Positions 37,746 through 47,700 of a stretch of 64,000 nucleotides of DNA are shown piece after piece. Origin of the DNA: Subtercola sp. PAMC28395. Its GTDB lineage: Bacteria > Actinomycetota > Actinomycetes > Actinomycetales > Microbacteriaceae. Each line of letters opens with the position of its first letter. The first letter of the stretch is position 1. The notes under the pieces were generated by a model that did not search any database, was not told the origin of the DNA, and saw only the letters and a list, made by a program, of their open reading frames with translations. The position numbers were made by a program, and so were the translations under genes. The DNA lies in contig NZ_CP076547.1 in assembly GCF_018889995.1 (NCBI RefSeq), positions 1,364,001-1,428,000 of the forward strand, given 5' to 3'.

Positions 37746-38018
37746 GTGAAGATCGTCGCCATCTGTGGCGCGGGCATCGGAACCTCTGGCATTCTCAAGG
37801 TGAACGCTGAACGCGCCCTCGCGCGGCTCGATCTCGAAGCCGAGGTCACTGCGAGCGACCTGGCAAGCGTTGCAACTGCGGCTGCTGACGCGCAGGTGAT
37901 CCTCACCTCGCCGGAGTTCGTCGATGCGATCGGCAAGACCAACGCCGACGTCATCGTGGTGCAGAACTACTTCGACGTCGACGAGTTGACGGCGAAGCTC
38001 GAAGCGGCGCTCGGCTGA
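37746..38018 (+). CDS. PTS EIIB component, lactose/ascorbate type
   Basis: 90 residues from the GTG at 37746, which has GGAG six bases upstream; the ATG at 37734 is a poorer choice. Phosphorylated Cys7 in MKIVAICGAGIGTSGILK with the P-loop after it, as in UlaB/SgaB. AEVTASDLASV and DVIVVQNYFDVDELTAKLEAAL complete the fold. Pairs with the IIA gene upstream; no IIC present. Confidence 0.85.
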   Translation: MKIVAICGAGIGTSGILKVNAERALARLDLEAEVTASDLASVATAAADAQVILTSPEFVDAIGKTNADVIVVQNYFDVDELTAKLEAALG

Positions 38019-38029
38019 CGCTTCGCGCC

Positions 38030-38064
38030 TGCGTTCGTCAGTGCGTTCGTCAGTGCGTTCGCAG
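38030..38064. repeat. 12 bp tandem repeats at the IclR 3' end
   Basis: TGCGTTCGTCAG twice in tandem, then a shortened third copy. The third copy encodes the last residues of the convergent IclR gene. Confidence 0.6.
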
Positions 38065-38868
38065 CGACGTCGCCAAGTCTGACTCGATCCTCGCCGCGGT
38101 GGCCAGCAGGGGTGCCAGGTAGGCTTCACGGACGGAATCGCTCGTGCCTGACGCCGCCGCCGTAGAAACGTTGACGGCCGCAACCACTGTGCCCGCAGCA
38201 TCCCGGATCGGAGCAGCGATCGAGCGGAGCCCCTGTTCCAGTTCCTGGTCGACCACAACCCAGCCCTGCTCGCGAACGTGGTCGAGTTCCGCGATCAGCG
38301 CGCTCTCTGAGACGACGGTGCGCTCCGTGAGTGCCTGAAGCTTCACTTCGTGCAGGTAGTCCGCGAGCTCGGCTTCTGACAGTCCGGCCAGCAGGACGCG
38401 GCCCATCGACGTGGCGTACGCGGGCAGGCGGGTTCCGAGGTTGATTCCCACCGACATGATCCGGTGGGTTCGTACGCGCACGATGTACACGATGTCTGAA
38501 CCGTCGAGGATCGCGGCAGACGTCGACTGCCCGATGGAGTGCGAGAGGTCTTCGAGGTGCGGTTGCGCGATCTCGGGCAGAGTGAGCCCCGAGAGGTAGC
38601 TGAAGCCGAGCTCGAGAACCTTGGCGGTGAGGGCGAACGTCTTGCCGTCGGTCCGAACGTAGCCGAGCTCGATGAGAGTCATCAGGAAACGCCTGCTGGT
38701 TGCGCGACTGAGGCCAGTGCCACGCGCGATATCGCTGAGGGTGAGCAGGGGGTTGTCGCCGTCGAACACCCGGATGACCGACAGCCCCCGCGCGAGAGAC
38801 TGAACGAACCCGCTGCTGGGCCCCGGCAACTCGGTTTCGCCGGCAAGGTTCTGGCTTGGCTCACTCAC
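38050..38868 (-). CDS. IclR-family transcriptional regulator (PcaR/PobR-like)
   Basis: 272 residues. N-terminal winged helix (about 20-85): SLARGLSVIRVFDGD, LTLSDIARGTGLSRATSRRFL, ELGYVRTDGKTFALT. C-terminal effector domain: LGTRLPAYATSMGRVLLAGL, the usual MGRV helix, and the final IAAPIRDAAGTVVAAVNVS. The FVQSLARGLSVI opening matches the Pca/PobR branch that senses aromatic acids, but its neighbours are PTS and nucleoside genes. Start GTG at 38868. Target unknown. Confidence 0.9.
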   Translation of the reverse strand: MSEPSQNLAGETELPGPSSGFVQSLARGLSVIRVFDGDNPLLTLSDIARGTGLSRATSRRFLMTLIELGYVRTDGKTFALTAKVLELGFSYLSGLTLPEIAQPHLEDLSHSIGQSTSAAILDGSDIVYIVRVRTHRIMSVGINLGTRLPAYATSMGRVLLAGLSEAELADYLHEVKLQALTERTVVSESALIAELDHVREQGWVVVDQELEQGLRSIAAPIRDAAGTVVAAVNVSTAAASGTSDSVREAYLAPLLATAARIESDLATSLRTH

Positions 38869-38898
38869 GCGAACGGCGCTCTGTTCGAAGCCGCGCCG

Positions 38899-40674
38899 TC
38901 ATGACACCAGCTCGCGCATTCCGGTTTCGAGCGCTGACAGCCGGGCGGCGACCGAGGCCTTTCGCTCGTGGAGTGTGCCTGAGTCGCTCGAGACGTCGAT
39001 GTACACCTTGAGTTTCGGCTCGGTTCCACTCGGCCGAACCATGATGCGTGAACCGTCGACAGTGCGAATCCGCAGGATGTCGCTCGCCGGCAGCTCAGCA
39101 GAGCCGTGGGAGAGGTCTTCGATGCTCGCCACTGCAATGCCGCCGATCACGCTCGGTGGCGTTGTGCGCAGCTGCAGCATGAGTGCCCCGATGCGACTCA
39201 GATCGGTCACCCTCAGCGAGATCTGGGCAGAGCCGAAGTGCCCGAACTTCTCACTGAAGTTGTCGAGCTGGTCGGCGATCGTGAAGCCGTCGACGGCGAG
39301 GTCGCTGGCGAGGGACAGGAACGCCACGGCGGCAGAGATGCCGTCTTTGTCGCGCACGGTCTCAGGGTTCACCAGATACCCGAGTGCTTCTTCGTAGCCG
39401 AAGATCAGCCCGGGTACGCGCGAGACCCACTTGAAACCTGTGAGCGTCTCGCGGAACCGAAGTCCGTATGCGGCTGCAACGGCGGCCAGTGCAGGGGAGG
39501 AGACGACCGAGCAGGCGAGGGTTGCCGGGGCCCCAGCCCCACTCGTATCGACCGGTCCCGCAGAGTCGTCGGCGGTCGCGGCGAACTGTTCTGCCGCACG
39601 CCAGCCGAGCAGTGCGCCGACCTCGTTGCCTGTGAGGCGGCGATACCCTTCGGGGCTGTCTGCATCGGGAATGGCGATCCCCAGCCTGTCGGCGTCGGGA
39701 TCGTTCGCGATGATGAGGTGAGCGCCCTCCGTGCGAGCCGTCGCGTACGCGAGATCGAGCGCTCCCGGTTCCTCGGGATTCGGGAACACGACCGTCGGGA
39801 AGGCCGGGTCGGGGTGGATCTGGGCCTCGACGACATCGGGTTCGATGAACCCCGCACGCCCGAGTACAGCGGCGAAGGTCTGCCAGCCAACGCCATGCAT
39901 GGCTGTGTACACGACGCGGGGCTGCGCACCGATCTCCGAGGCGGGCAACCACCCGACGGCAGCGGTCTTGGCGACATACGCGTCGATCAGTGTCTCTGGC
40001 GCGATCTCGTACTCGCTCGAGCGTGCAAGTTCTGGCACGGTCAGCTCGCGGGCCACCCGCAGGATGTGAGCCGAGATCTCCTCGTCAGACGGCGAGACGA
40101 TCTGCGACCCCTCGTCGGCACCGCCCAGGTAGACCTTGTAGCCGTTGTCGAGGGGCGGGTTGTGAGAGGCGGTGACCATGACCCCTGCGCTCAGCCCGAG
40201 CTCGCGCACGGCGAAGGCGACGAGCGGGGTCGGCAGCATGCGAGGCAGGAGCACGGCCCGTACGCCCGCGCCGGCGAAGATCTCGGCCGAGTCGGTTGCA
40301 AAGACCCGAGAATTCTTGCGACCGTCATAGCCGATGACCACCGACGGGATTTCACCGTCGTCGGCCTTCTCGAGAAGGTGAGCCGCAATACCCGCAGCGG
40401 CCTGGCTCACCAACACGCGGTTCATGCGGTTCGAACCGGCCGCGATGGCGCCCCGCAGCCCCGCTGTTCCGAACGGCAGACGCGTGTCGAACCGGTCGTG
40501 AAGCTCGGCGATCGACGTCTCGCCGCCACCTGTGGCATCGGCGATCAGCGCAATCAGCTCAGCACGGGTCTCTTCGTCAGGATCCTGGGCGAGCCAGGCT
40601 GAGGCGCGGCCGAGGAGTTCGAAGACGTCAGCGTCGGGTGAAGAGGTTGCGCCGTGCCCTGCGGCCTCAGTCAC
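38899..40674 (-). CDS. pmmB: Phosphomannomutase/phosphoglucomutase
   Basis: Interconverts hexose 6- and 1-phosphates, or (deoxy)ribose phosphates in some homologues. 591 residues, alpha-D-phosphohexomutase fold: DTRLPFGTAGLRGAIAAG, active Ser in VTASHNPPLDNG, Mg loop IANDPDADRLGIAI, GFKWVSRVPG, and phosphate-binding RPSGTEPKLKVYID. The GTG start overlaps the punA stop by 4 bp (GTGA), which points to use of ribose or deoxyribose 1-phosphate released by the nucleoside phosphorylases, besides a GDP-mannose role. Confidence 0.92.
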   Translation of the reverse strand: MTEAAGHGATSSPDADVFELLGRASAWLAQDPDEETRAELIALIADATGGGETSIAELHDRFDTRLPFGTAGLRGAIAAGSNRMNRVLVSQAAAGIAAHLLEKADDGEIPSVVIGYDGRKNSRVFATDSAEIFAGAGVRAVLLPRMLPTPLVAFAVRELGLSAGVMVTASHNPPLDNGYKVYLGGADEGSQIVSPSDEEISAHILRVARELTVPELARSSEYEIAPETLIDAYVAKTAAVGWLPASEIGAQPRVVYTAMHGVGWQTFAAVLGRAGFIEPDVVEAQIHPDPAFPTVVFPNPEEPGALDLAYATARTEGAHLIIANDPDADRLGIAIPDADSPEGYRRLTGNEVGALLGWRAAEQFAATADDSAGPVDTSGAGAPATLACSVVSSPALAAVAAAYGLRFRETLTGFKWVSRVPGLIFGYEEALGYLVNPETVRDKDGISAAVAFLSLASDLAVDGFTIADQLDNFSEKFGHFGSAQISLRVTDLSRIGALMLQLRTTPPSVIGGIAVASIEDLSHGSAELPASDILRIRTVDGSRIMVRPSGTEPKLKVYIDVSSDSGTLHERKASVAARLSALETGMRELVS

Positions 40675-41519
40675 AGTGCCGCCACGATTCGCGCCAGAAG
40701 CGCGCTGATCACGGTCTCAGCCTGCTGGCCTGCCTCGATGACTTCGGCGTGCGAGAGCGGCGTCGGTGAGATTCCGGCGGCGAGATTGGTGATGAGTGAC
40801 ATTCCGAGCACCTCCATTCCGGCCTCGCGGGCCGCAATCGCCTCGAGGGCCGTCGACATGCCGACGATGTGCCCACCGATGGCTTTCGCCATCTGCACTT
40901 CGGCCGGAGTCTCGTAGTGCGGCCCGCGGAACTGCGTGTACACGCCCTCGTCGAGTGAATCATCCACCGACCGGGCCAGGTCGCGCAAGCGGCGGGAGTA
41001 GAGGTCGGTGAGGTCGATGAAGGTTGCGCCTTCAAGGGGAGAGTCGGCGGTGAGGTTGATGTGGTCGCTGATGAGCACAGGGGTGCCCGGGCTCCAGGTC
41101 TCGCGGATGCCCCCTGCGCCGTTGGTCAGGATCATGACCGACGCGCCTGCTGCAGCGGCGGTTCGCACGCTGTGCACCACGCGGCGAACGCCGTGACCCT
41201 CGTAGTAGTGGGTGCGAGCGCCGATGACCAGCGCGTGCTTGCCGCTCGGCAGGCGAACGGACCGGATCGACCCGACGTGCCCGACAACCGCGGGAGCGCC
41301 GAACCCCACGATCTCGGTGGCGGGGATGGTGGCGATGGTCTCACCGATCAGGTCGGCGGCCTTCGACCACCCGCTGCCCAGTGTCAGGGCGATGTCGTGC
41401 CGGTCGACACCGGTGCGCTCGGCGATCTGGCCCGCCGCCTCGCGGGCGATCTCGAACGGGCTGAGCTCAGGGTTGTCGAGGGGGTTACCGGCTGCGGTGC
41501 TTGTGGCTTCAGAAGACAT
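40671..41519 (-). CDS. punA: Purine nucleoside phosphorylase, trimeric type
   Basis: Phosphorolyses inosine and guanosine. 282 residues: ALTLGSGWSKAADL, LVIGARTHYYEGHG, LTNGAGGIRETWSPGTPVLI, SDHINLTADSPLEG, FRGPHYETPAEVQMAKAIGG and the purine-site Glu/Asn (GMSLITNLAAGI). Class I (trimeric) rather than DeoD hexamer; the mycobacterial gene is called deoD or punA. Translationally coupled to pmmB. Divergent from the LpdA-like gene. Confidence 0.94.
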   Translation of the reverse strand: MSSEATSTAAGNPLDNPELSPFEIAREAAGQIAERTGVDRHDIALTLGSGWSKAADLIGETIATIPATEIVGFGAPAVVGHVGSIRSVRLPSGKHALVIGARTHYYEGHGVRRVVHSVRTAAAAGASVMILTNGAGGIRETWSPGTPVLISDHINLTADSPLEGATFIDLTDLYSRRLRDLARSVDDSLDEGVYTQFRGPHYETPAEVQMAKAIGGHIVGMSTALEAIAAREAGMEVLGMSLITNLAAGISPTPLSHAEVIEAGQQAETVISALLARIVAAL

Positions 41520-41639
41520 TCCCCTACTTTAGAGGTCGCGTTACGAGGTGGCATCTACTACGCGGGTCTGTGTTCGTGATCGGCGGCTGCACGCTGGGCA
41601 GTTTGGCCGGGCACCCTGTGCTGCGGGAGAATAGCCACC

Positions 41640-43076
41640 ATGGCCTATGAATTCGAGCGCAAGCAGAGAATCACCGTTCTGGGGGGCGGCCCAGGAGGCT
41701 ATGAAGCGGCTATCGCCGGTGCCCAGCTCGGTGCAGAAGTAACCCTCGTCGAACGTGTCGGGGTGGGCGGCGCGGCCGTGCTGACTGACGTCGTTCCCTC
41801 GAAGACTCTCATCGCGACCGCCGAGGCTGCCAGTGCCATCGGCGAAGCGGCCGACCTCGGGGTGCAGTTCTTCAGTCGCACCGACGCGGGCCGCCCGGTG
41901 CGCCCCGACGTGGCCGTGAACATCGCCGCCGTGAACAAGAGGCTGCTCGGGCTGGCGCGCCAGCAGTCCGAAGACATGAAGTCCACGCTGATCCGCTCCG
42001 GCGTGCGCATCGTTCAGGGTGAGGGGCGAATGGATGGCCGCGACGCCGTCATCGTCTCGACGAACAAAGGCCCTGACGGCATCGATTTCGACCGAATCGA
42101 AGGCGACACCATCGTGGTGTCGGTGGGGGCGAGCCCGAGGCTCCTCACCAGTGCGATGCCCGACGGCGAGCGCATCTTCACCTGGACGCAGTTGTACTCG
42201 CTGCAGTCGATTCCCGAGCACCTGATCGTCGTCGGGTCGGGTGTCACAGGAGCGGAGTTCGCCTCGGCCTATACCGCCCTCGGCGCCAAGGTCACCCTGA
42301 TCTCCAGCCGCGACCAGGTCCTGCCCGGTGAAGACGCCGACGCAGCCGCCGTCATCGAGAACGTCTTCCGGCGGAACGGCATGACCGTGCTCTCCAAATC
42401 CCGGGCCGACTCTGTGGTGCGCACGGAGAACGGCGTCGTTGCAACGCTCAGCGACGGTCGCACGGTTGAGGGCAGCCACTGCCTGATGGCGGTCGGCGCC
42501 ATTCCGAACACCGCAGACATCGGCCTCGAAGAAGCCGGCGTACAGCTCACTGAATCGGGTCACATCCGCGTCAACAGGGTTGCGCGCACGAGTGTGCCGA
42601 ATGTCTACGCGGCCGGGGACTGCACGACCTTCCTGCCACTGGCATCCGTCGCCTCGATGCAGGGGCGCACCGCGGTGTTCCATGCCATGGGCGACGCCGT
42701 CAACCCGACCGAGATCCGCAACGTCGCCTCCAACATCTTCACCCAGCCCGAGATCGCCACCGTCGGCTGGACGCAGCGGCAGATCGAAGAGGGGCTCGCG
42801 CAGGGCGACATCTACAAGCTGCCGCTGAGTGAGAACCCGCGCGCCAAGATGATGGGCATCAAAGACGGCTTCGTGAAGCTGTTCGCACGCACCGGTTCGG
42901 GTACCGTGATCGGCGGCGTCGTGGTGGCTCCGAAGGCGAGCGAGCTGATCTTCCCGATCGCGCTGGCCGTCGAGCACCGGTTGACGGTCGACCAGGTGTC
43001 ACGTGCTTTCACGGTCTACCCTTCGCTCACCGGGTCGATCACTGACGCAGCGCGGGCGATGCACATCGTTCTCTGA
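41640..43076 (+). CDS. lpdA: LpdA-like NAD(P)H quinone oxidoreductase (no redox disulfide)
   Basis: 478 residues, two-dinucleotide-fold flavoprotein. FAD motif ITVLGGGPGGYEAAIAGA; NAD motif LIVVGSGVTGAEFASAY; second FAD motif VYAAGDCTT; C-terminal dimerisation domain from ~350. Where dihydrolipoyl dehydrogenases have two Cys four residues apart, this has GGAAVLTDVVPSK, so there is no redox-active disulfide. The mycobacterial LpdA (Rv3303c, recalled) has the same GGAAVL stretch and acts as an NAD(P)H:quinone reductase. Start ATG 41640. Confidence 0.88.
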   Translation: MAYEFERKQRITVLGGGPGGYEAAIAGAQLGAEVTLVERVGVGGAAVLTDVVPSKTLIATAEAASAIGEAADLGVQFFSRTDAGRPVRPDVAVNIAAVNKRLLGLARQQSEDMKSTLIRSGVRIVQGEGRMDGRDAVIVSTNKGPDGIDFDRIEGDTIVVSVGASPRLLTSAMPDGERIFTWTQLYSLQSIPEHLIVVGSGVTGAEFASAYTALGAKVTLISSRDQVLPGEDADAAAVIENVFRRNGMTVLSKSRADSVVRTENGVVATLSDGRTVEGSHCLMAVGAIPNTADIGLEEAGVQLTESGHIRVNRVARTSVPNVYAAGDCTTFLPLASVASMQGRTAVFHAMGDAVNPTEIRNVASNIFTQPEIATVGWTQRQIEEGLAQGDIYKLPLSENPRAKMMGIKDGFVKLFARTGSGTVIGGVVVAPKASELIFPIALAVEHRLTVDQVSRAFTVYPSLTGSITDAARAMHIVL

Positions 43077-43125
43077 CTTGTTCACAGGTCTCTGACTCGT
43101 TCACACGTCTCGGGATGGTTCGAAG

Positions 43126-43134
43126 TTATCCACA
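43126..43134 (+). promoter_or_regulatory. Single perfect DnaA box
   Basis: TTATCCACA, the consensus DnaA site, in the gap between the LpdA-like gene and the secreted protein gene. Just before it, GTTCACAGGTCTC and GTTCACACGTCTC form a direct repeat. No cluster of boxes or AT-rich region, so not an origin. Confidence 0.45.
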
Positions 43135-43225
43135 GGCGCAGAGTCAACCGTGTTCTCTGAGTTATTCTCTCTTTCAGTAGACGAACCCCAACCCGGCGGT
43201 TCATCCCGAAGGAGAGGTTCGAACG

Positions 43226-44686
43226 ATGTCGAGAACGGTGCCGCGCCCCCGCAGTGTCGCGACTGTAGTGACCGGTCGATGGAGAACCCGGTCGCAGACT
43301 GGCTTGCCCCTGCGGCGGCCCGGCCAGCGGCCCGGCCGCTCGTCGGTGAACTCGGCGGTTGCCGCAGCGGTCGCCTCCCTCGCGGCCGTCGGCGTCATCG
43401 TCGGAAGCGTTCTTGTCGGCGAAGCGACCGCCGCACAGGCGACCCCTGTGGTTACTGGCACCTTCGCGAGTCTCGCCCCGGGTTCCCGCCCGAGTGCCAT
43501 CGCGCTCGGTGACGACGGCAGCGTGTTCACCGCAGACAGTGGCCGAGACGCTGTCTCGAAGGTCAGCCCCGCCGGCATCACCGATCCGGCCTTTCATGGT
43601 TGGCTCCCGCTTGGTGCACTTCCGTCGACGCTGGTCTATTCGAAGGGTGCACTGCTCGTCACGAGCCCGCTGCTCGACAAGCTCTGGATGATCGATGCCA
43701 GCTCTGGCGAGATCAACACCTCGTTCGACGCTGCCCTGGGTCTCAGCTTCGACGGACGGCACCCCTCAGCGGTCGCGGCCGATGCCACCGGCACCATCTA
43801 CGTGCTCGCTGCAGACGACCAGCGGGTAGTCGCGGTCTCGCGGGCGGGGGCCGTGCTCGCCGAATATTCGCTGGATCCGGCTGCCGGCACTCAGGCCCTG
43901 GTGTTCGGCGACGACGGCTCACTGTTCACCGCCAACCCTGGCGACGGCACCATTTCGCGCATCGTGTTCGATCACGCCGGCCACGGTGTGGTCGAGCCCG
44001 CCTGGGCGACGGCCGGGCCCGGAGTGCGACCGCAGGCGCTCGCTTTCGACCACCACGGCTACCTCTACTCCGTGAGTTCGGCCCACGAGACGGTGTCGAA
44101 GTTCGACACGCGCCTACCGCCGGGCCTGAATCTCGCTGCAGAGTACGATCTGTCGGGCTCGTACCCCCTCGGAATCGCCAGTGACGCACTGGGCAACGTC
44201 TATACGAGCAATGTCGGTGACGACACCATCTCGCTGTTCGCCGCCGATGGGAGCCCCGCGGCGACTGTAGCGACACTCCCCGGTACTCCCGACGCCGAAT
44301 CCGTTGTCGCCGACACCAGAGGTTCCCTCTTCACCGCAAACTTCTCGGCCAACAGCATCAGCCGTGTCGAGCTCGCGCCGAAACTGACATCATCACCGCC
44401 GCCCGGCACCGGCCAGGTCGGAGCGCCGTACGCGTCGGCCGCGCCCACAACGTCGGGCCTCGATCCGACCGGCTTCACGGTCTCCGGCACTCTGCCGTTC
44501 GGGTTGCGACTCGACCCTGTCACTGGGGTGATCTCCGGAACTCCGACAACGGCGGCGACGTTCGACTTCGATCTGATCGCGACGAACTCCGTCGGCCGCT
44601 CAGGCCCCCAGCACGTGTCACTGACCATCGCGCCGGTGACGGGGAGCACCGGCTGCTGGTACTCGCCCCTTCCCTGCGGCCTCTGA
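43226..44686 (+). CDS. Secreted beta-propeller-like protein with a C-terminal Ig-like (putative Ig) domain
   Basis: 486 residues. A long basic n-region (1-40) precedes a hydrophobic core (about 42-66) and a likely signal peptidase site near ATAAQA-TP. The body (75-385) holds repeats of the kind SAIALGDDGSVFTADS, SAVAADATGTIYVLAA, ALVFGDDGSLFTAN and LGIASDALGNVYTSNV, as in NHL/SMP-30 propellers. The last ~90 residues (GQVGAPYASAAP, TVSGTLPFGLRLDPVTGVIS, GTP) match the He_PIG Ig-like domain. It has no sortase motif; ends CWYSPLPCGL. ATG at 43226 follows AAGGAG. Ligand unknown. Confidence 0.75.
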   Translation: MSRTVPRPRSVATVVTGRWRTRSQTGLPLRRPGQRPGRSSVNSAVAAAVASLAAVGVIVGSVLVGEATAAQATPVVTGTFASLAPGSRPSAIALGDDGSVFTADSGRDAVSKVSPAGITDPAFHGWLPLGALPSTLVYSKGALLVTSPLLDKLWMIDASSGEINTSFDAALGLSFDGRHPSAVAADATGTIYVLAADDQRVVAVSRAGAVLAEYSLDPAAGTQALVFGDDGSLFTANPGDGTISRIVFDHAGHGVVEPAWATAGPGVRPQALAFDHHGYLYSVSSAHETVSKFDTRLPPGLNLAAEYDLSGSYPLGIASDALGNVYTSNVGDDTISLFAADGSPAATVATLPGTPDAESVVADTRGSLFTANFSANSISRVELAPKLTSSPPPGTGQVGAPYASAAPTTSGLDPTGFTVSGTLPFGLRLDPVTGVISGTPTTAATFDFDLIATNSVGRSGPQHVSLTIAPVTGSTGCWYSPLPCGL

Positions 44687-44748
44687 CGCACGGGTCCACC
44701 GCGATTTCGAGAATCCTGCACTCTCTAAGGAAGGGATGTCGACGCGTG

Positions 44749-47700
44749 TCAGACGTCGAGCAGGTCGCGAATGTCATCGGCAGTGAGGGCCGAGCTGAAG
44801 ACGGCGTCGTCGTCCATCACGGTATCGAAGAGCTTGGCCTTCTGCTCCTTGAGGGCCATGACCTTCTCCTCGATGGTTCCACCAGCGACCAGGCGATAGA
44901 CGTTCACGCTCTTGGATTGCCCGATGCGGTGCGTCCGGTCGATCGCCTGCGACTCTGTCGCGGGGTTCCACCACGGATCGAGCAGGAACACATAGTCGGC
45001 CTCGGTGAGATTCAGACCGAATCCGCCGGCCTTCAGGCTGATGAGGAAGACCGGCGCCGTGCCGGTCTTGAACCGGGCGATGACGTCGGCACGCTTCGTT
45101 GTCGAACCGTCGAGGTACTCGTACGCGATTCCGGCGGCCGCCATCCTCGTCGCGGCCTTGCCGAGGAACGAGGTGAACTGGCTGAAGATGAGCGCCCGGT
45201 GACCCTCGACGATCACGTCGTCGAGCTGTTCGAAGAGCGCATCGAGCTTGCTCGACGGAATGTGACTGTACTTCTCATCGATGAGCGACGCGTCGAGGCT
45301 GAGCATGCGCAGCAGGGTCAGCGATCGGAAGACGATGAAACGATTGCGATCGAGGTCTTCGACGAGTCCGAGCAGCTTCTGCCGTTCACGCTGGAAGAAC
45401 GTGTCGTAGAGTGCGCGATGGGCGGGGGCGAGCGCGATCTGCAGCACCTGCTCTTGCTTGGCCGGCAATTCCGGAGCCACGAGCTCCTTCGTGCGGCGCA
45501 TGAGCAACGGCCTGATGCGGCGGCGGAGCTTCGGCAACAACTCGTCCCCCTGTGCGCGCTCGATCGGGCGCACATAGCCCTCAGTGAACTTCTGTGCAGA
45601 GGGGAAGAGCCCGGGCGCAACCACGGCGAACAACGACCACAGTTCCATCAGGTTGTTCTCCAACGGAGTGCCGGTGATCGCCAGCTTGAAGGGGGCATCG
45701 AAGTCCGTGGCGCACCGGTGGATCTTCGAGGTGTGGTTCTTGATGAACTGCGCCTCGTCAAGGATCAGCCCCGACCACTCCAGTGCCTGGTAGACCTCGA
45801 AGTCCAGGCGGAAGAGGGCATAGCTTGTGACCACGACGTCTGCGCCGGCAGCCAGTTCGGCGAGCGGAAGGCGCCCCTTCGACTGCGTCGTCGTCACACC
45901 ACGAACCTCCAGCCCGGGGGTGAAACGGGTTGCCTCGGCGACCCAGTTCGAGACGACAGACGTCGGCGCGACAACGAGGAAGGGCGGCCGGGCATCCGGT
46001 GCGGGTGGCGGCTGCGACAAGCTGACTCCTGGCGTGCCCGATCCGAGCGCGGGAAGAGTCGGCGTTCGAGCATGCGCGATGAGCGTAAGCGTCTGCAGGG
46101 TCTTGCCGAGCCCCATGTCGTCGGCCAGCACACCCCCGAGCCCGTGTTCGTGCAGAAACGCGAGCCACTGGAATCCTTCCTGTTGGTAGGGCCGCAGCGT
46201 CGCCTGCACCGACAGGGGCACCGGCACTGGGCGGATGCTCGTGACTTCGTTGAGCCCCGACACCGCCGCCCGCCAGGCCACTGCCTGGACGGTCTCGTCG
46301 GCGAGCTCTTCGAGATCGGCCCAGAGGCTCGCCTGGTACCGGCTGATGCGCGTGCCCGTCTCCCATTCGTCGAGGGAGTTCGCTTCGGTGAGCAGCTCGC
46401 GCAGGCGGTCGAATGCAGGGTGCTCGAGCGAGAGGTAGGTCTTGTCGACCATGAGCAGCTTCTTCTCGCCGCGCGAGAGCGCCTTGAACAGCGGCCCGAA
46501 CGGAATCTGGTACCCACCCATGTTGACGATGATGCCGAGATCGAACCAGTCGCGCTTGTCGCTCTCGACGGTGGTGATCGTCATTTCGGGCTCGCCGGTG
46601 AGCTCGCGGTAGTCCGGTCGCTTGCCCACCACGTCGACCCGAACGCCGTCGACTGCCTCGATCGACGGCAGCGTCTTCTCGGTGAAGACGGCTGCTTCAT
46701 AGCCCTGCAGAACAAGGCTCGAGTTGAGCGGCACGGCTGGGTCGAAGAACTCCTCGGGGTCGGCTTCGGCGGTGAACGCACCGGCCACGCGGGCGAGAAT
46801 GGCCTGCTCGGCGCGGGTGTCGCGAGACTCCGAGCCGTGCCCGGCAGCCGCCTCGTCGCCCTCGTCGTCCCCGGCATGAAGCGGGAGTCGCGTCGGCTTG
46901 CGATCGCCGCCGTACTGCCAGGCCCAATCGAGAGCGAGTACATTCTTCGGCCTGAATCTCGCCGTCAACACCAGCAGGGGCGGCTCGATCTCCGGCAGCA
47001 CGATCGTCGCATCCGAACTCGTCACGTCGACTGCACGGCGGAGGGTCGGGTAGAAGTCCTCGAGAAACTCGGCCACCTCGGCGGCGGGCACAACGATGTC
47101 GGATGCCCGGCGAAGCATGGCCCGCACCTCGGCGCTGAGCCCGCCCCCGAGACCGCCGCTCGGCCCAGCATCCGCGCCGGAAAGAGCGCCCGCGAGCGGC
47201 GCGAGTCTCACCGTGGGCAGCGGCGCGAGCTCGAAGACGTAGAGCCCGTGGTCACCGATCGAGCCGGCGCCCGTGCTGCCGTGCGAACCGACTCCCGCGG
47301 CTCTGTTCGAGCTGTCGCCCTCTGCCGGGGAGCCCACGACCGACGCCGCGTTCTTTCGGGCTGCCCCGACCGAGCCGGAAGTTGTGGCTGTTGCGGCACG
47401 CTGGTCGGCTCTGGCTGCCGCACCCGCCCCTTCACTCGACGTTGCGTCTGCCGCAGCGCGTGTCGCCGCGCCGCCGGTACCGGCAGGCTGTGCCGCACCG
47501 AAGACGACGACCGGCGTGAGCTGCAGGTCGCCCGACGGCAGGGTCACGGCCTCGAGGCGCACCGAGGCAAGGGGTGAGACGGTGATCGAAGCGTTCTTGC
47601 GGGTGCCGAGCATCCGGATGCCCAGCCGCTCGGCCTCGAACAGAAGCTGCCACAGCAGGGGGCTCTCGAAGTCGTCGAGGTATACCCAGTCGGTGTCGTG

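Noticed and set aside
43126..43134. Replication origin
   Set aside because: Only one DnaA box, no AT-rich unwinding region and no dnaA/dnaN/gyrB nearby.
44746..47577. 943-codon open frame on the plus strand
   Set aside because: Antisense shadow of the SWIM/SNF2 helicase; Arg/Glu-rich translation without motifs, due to codon bias of high-GC DNA.
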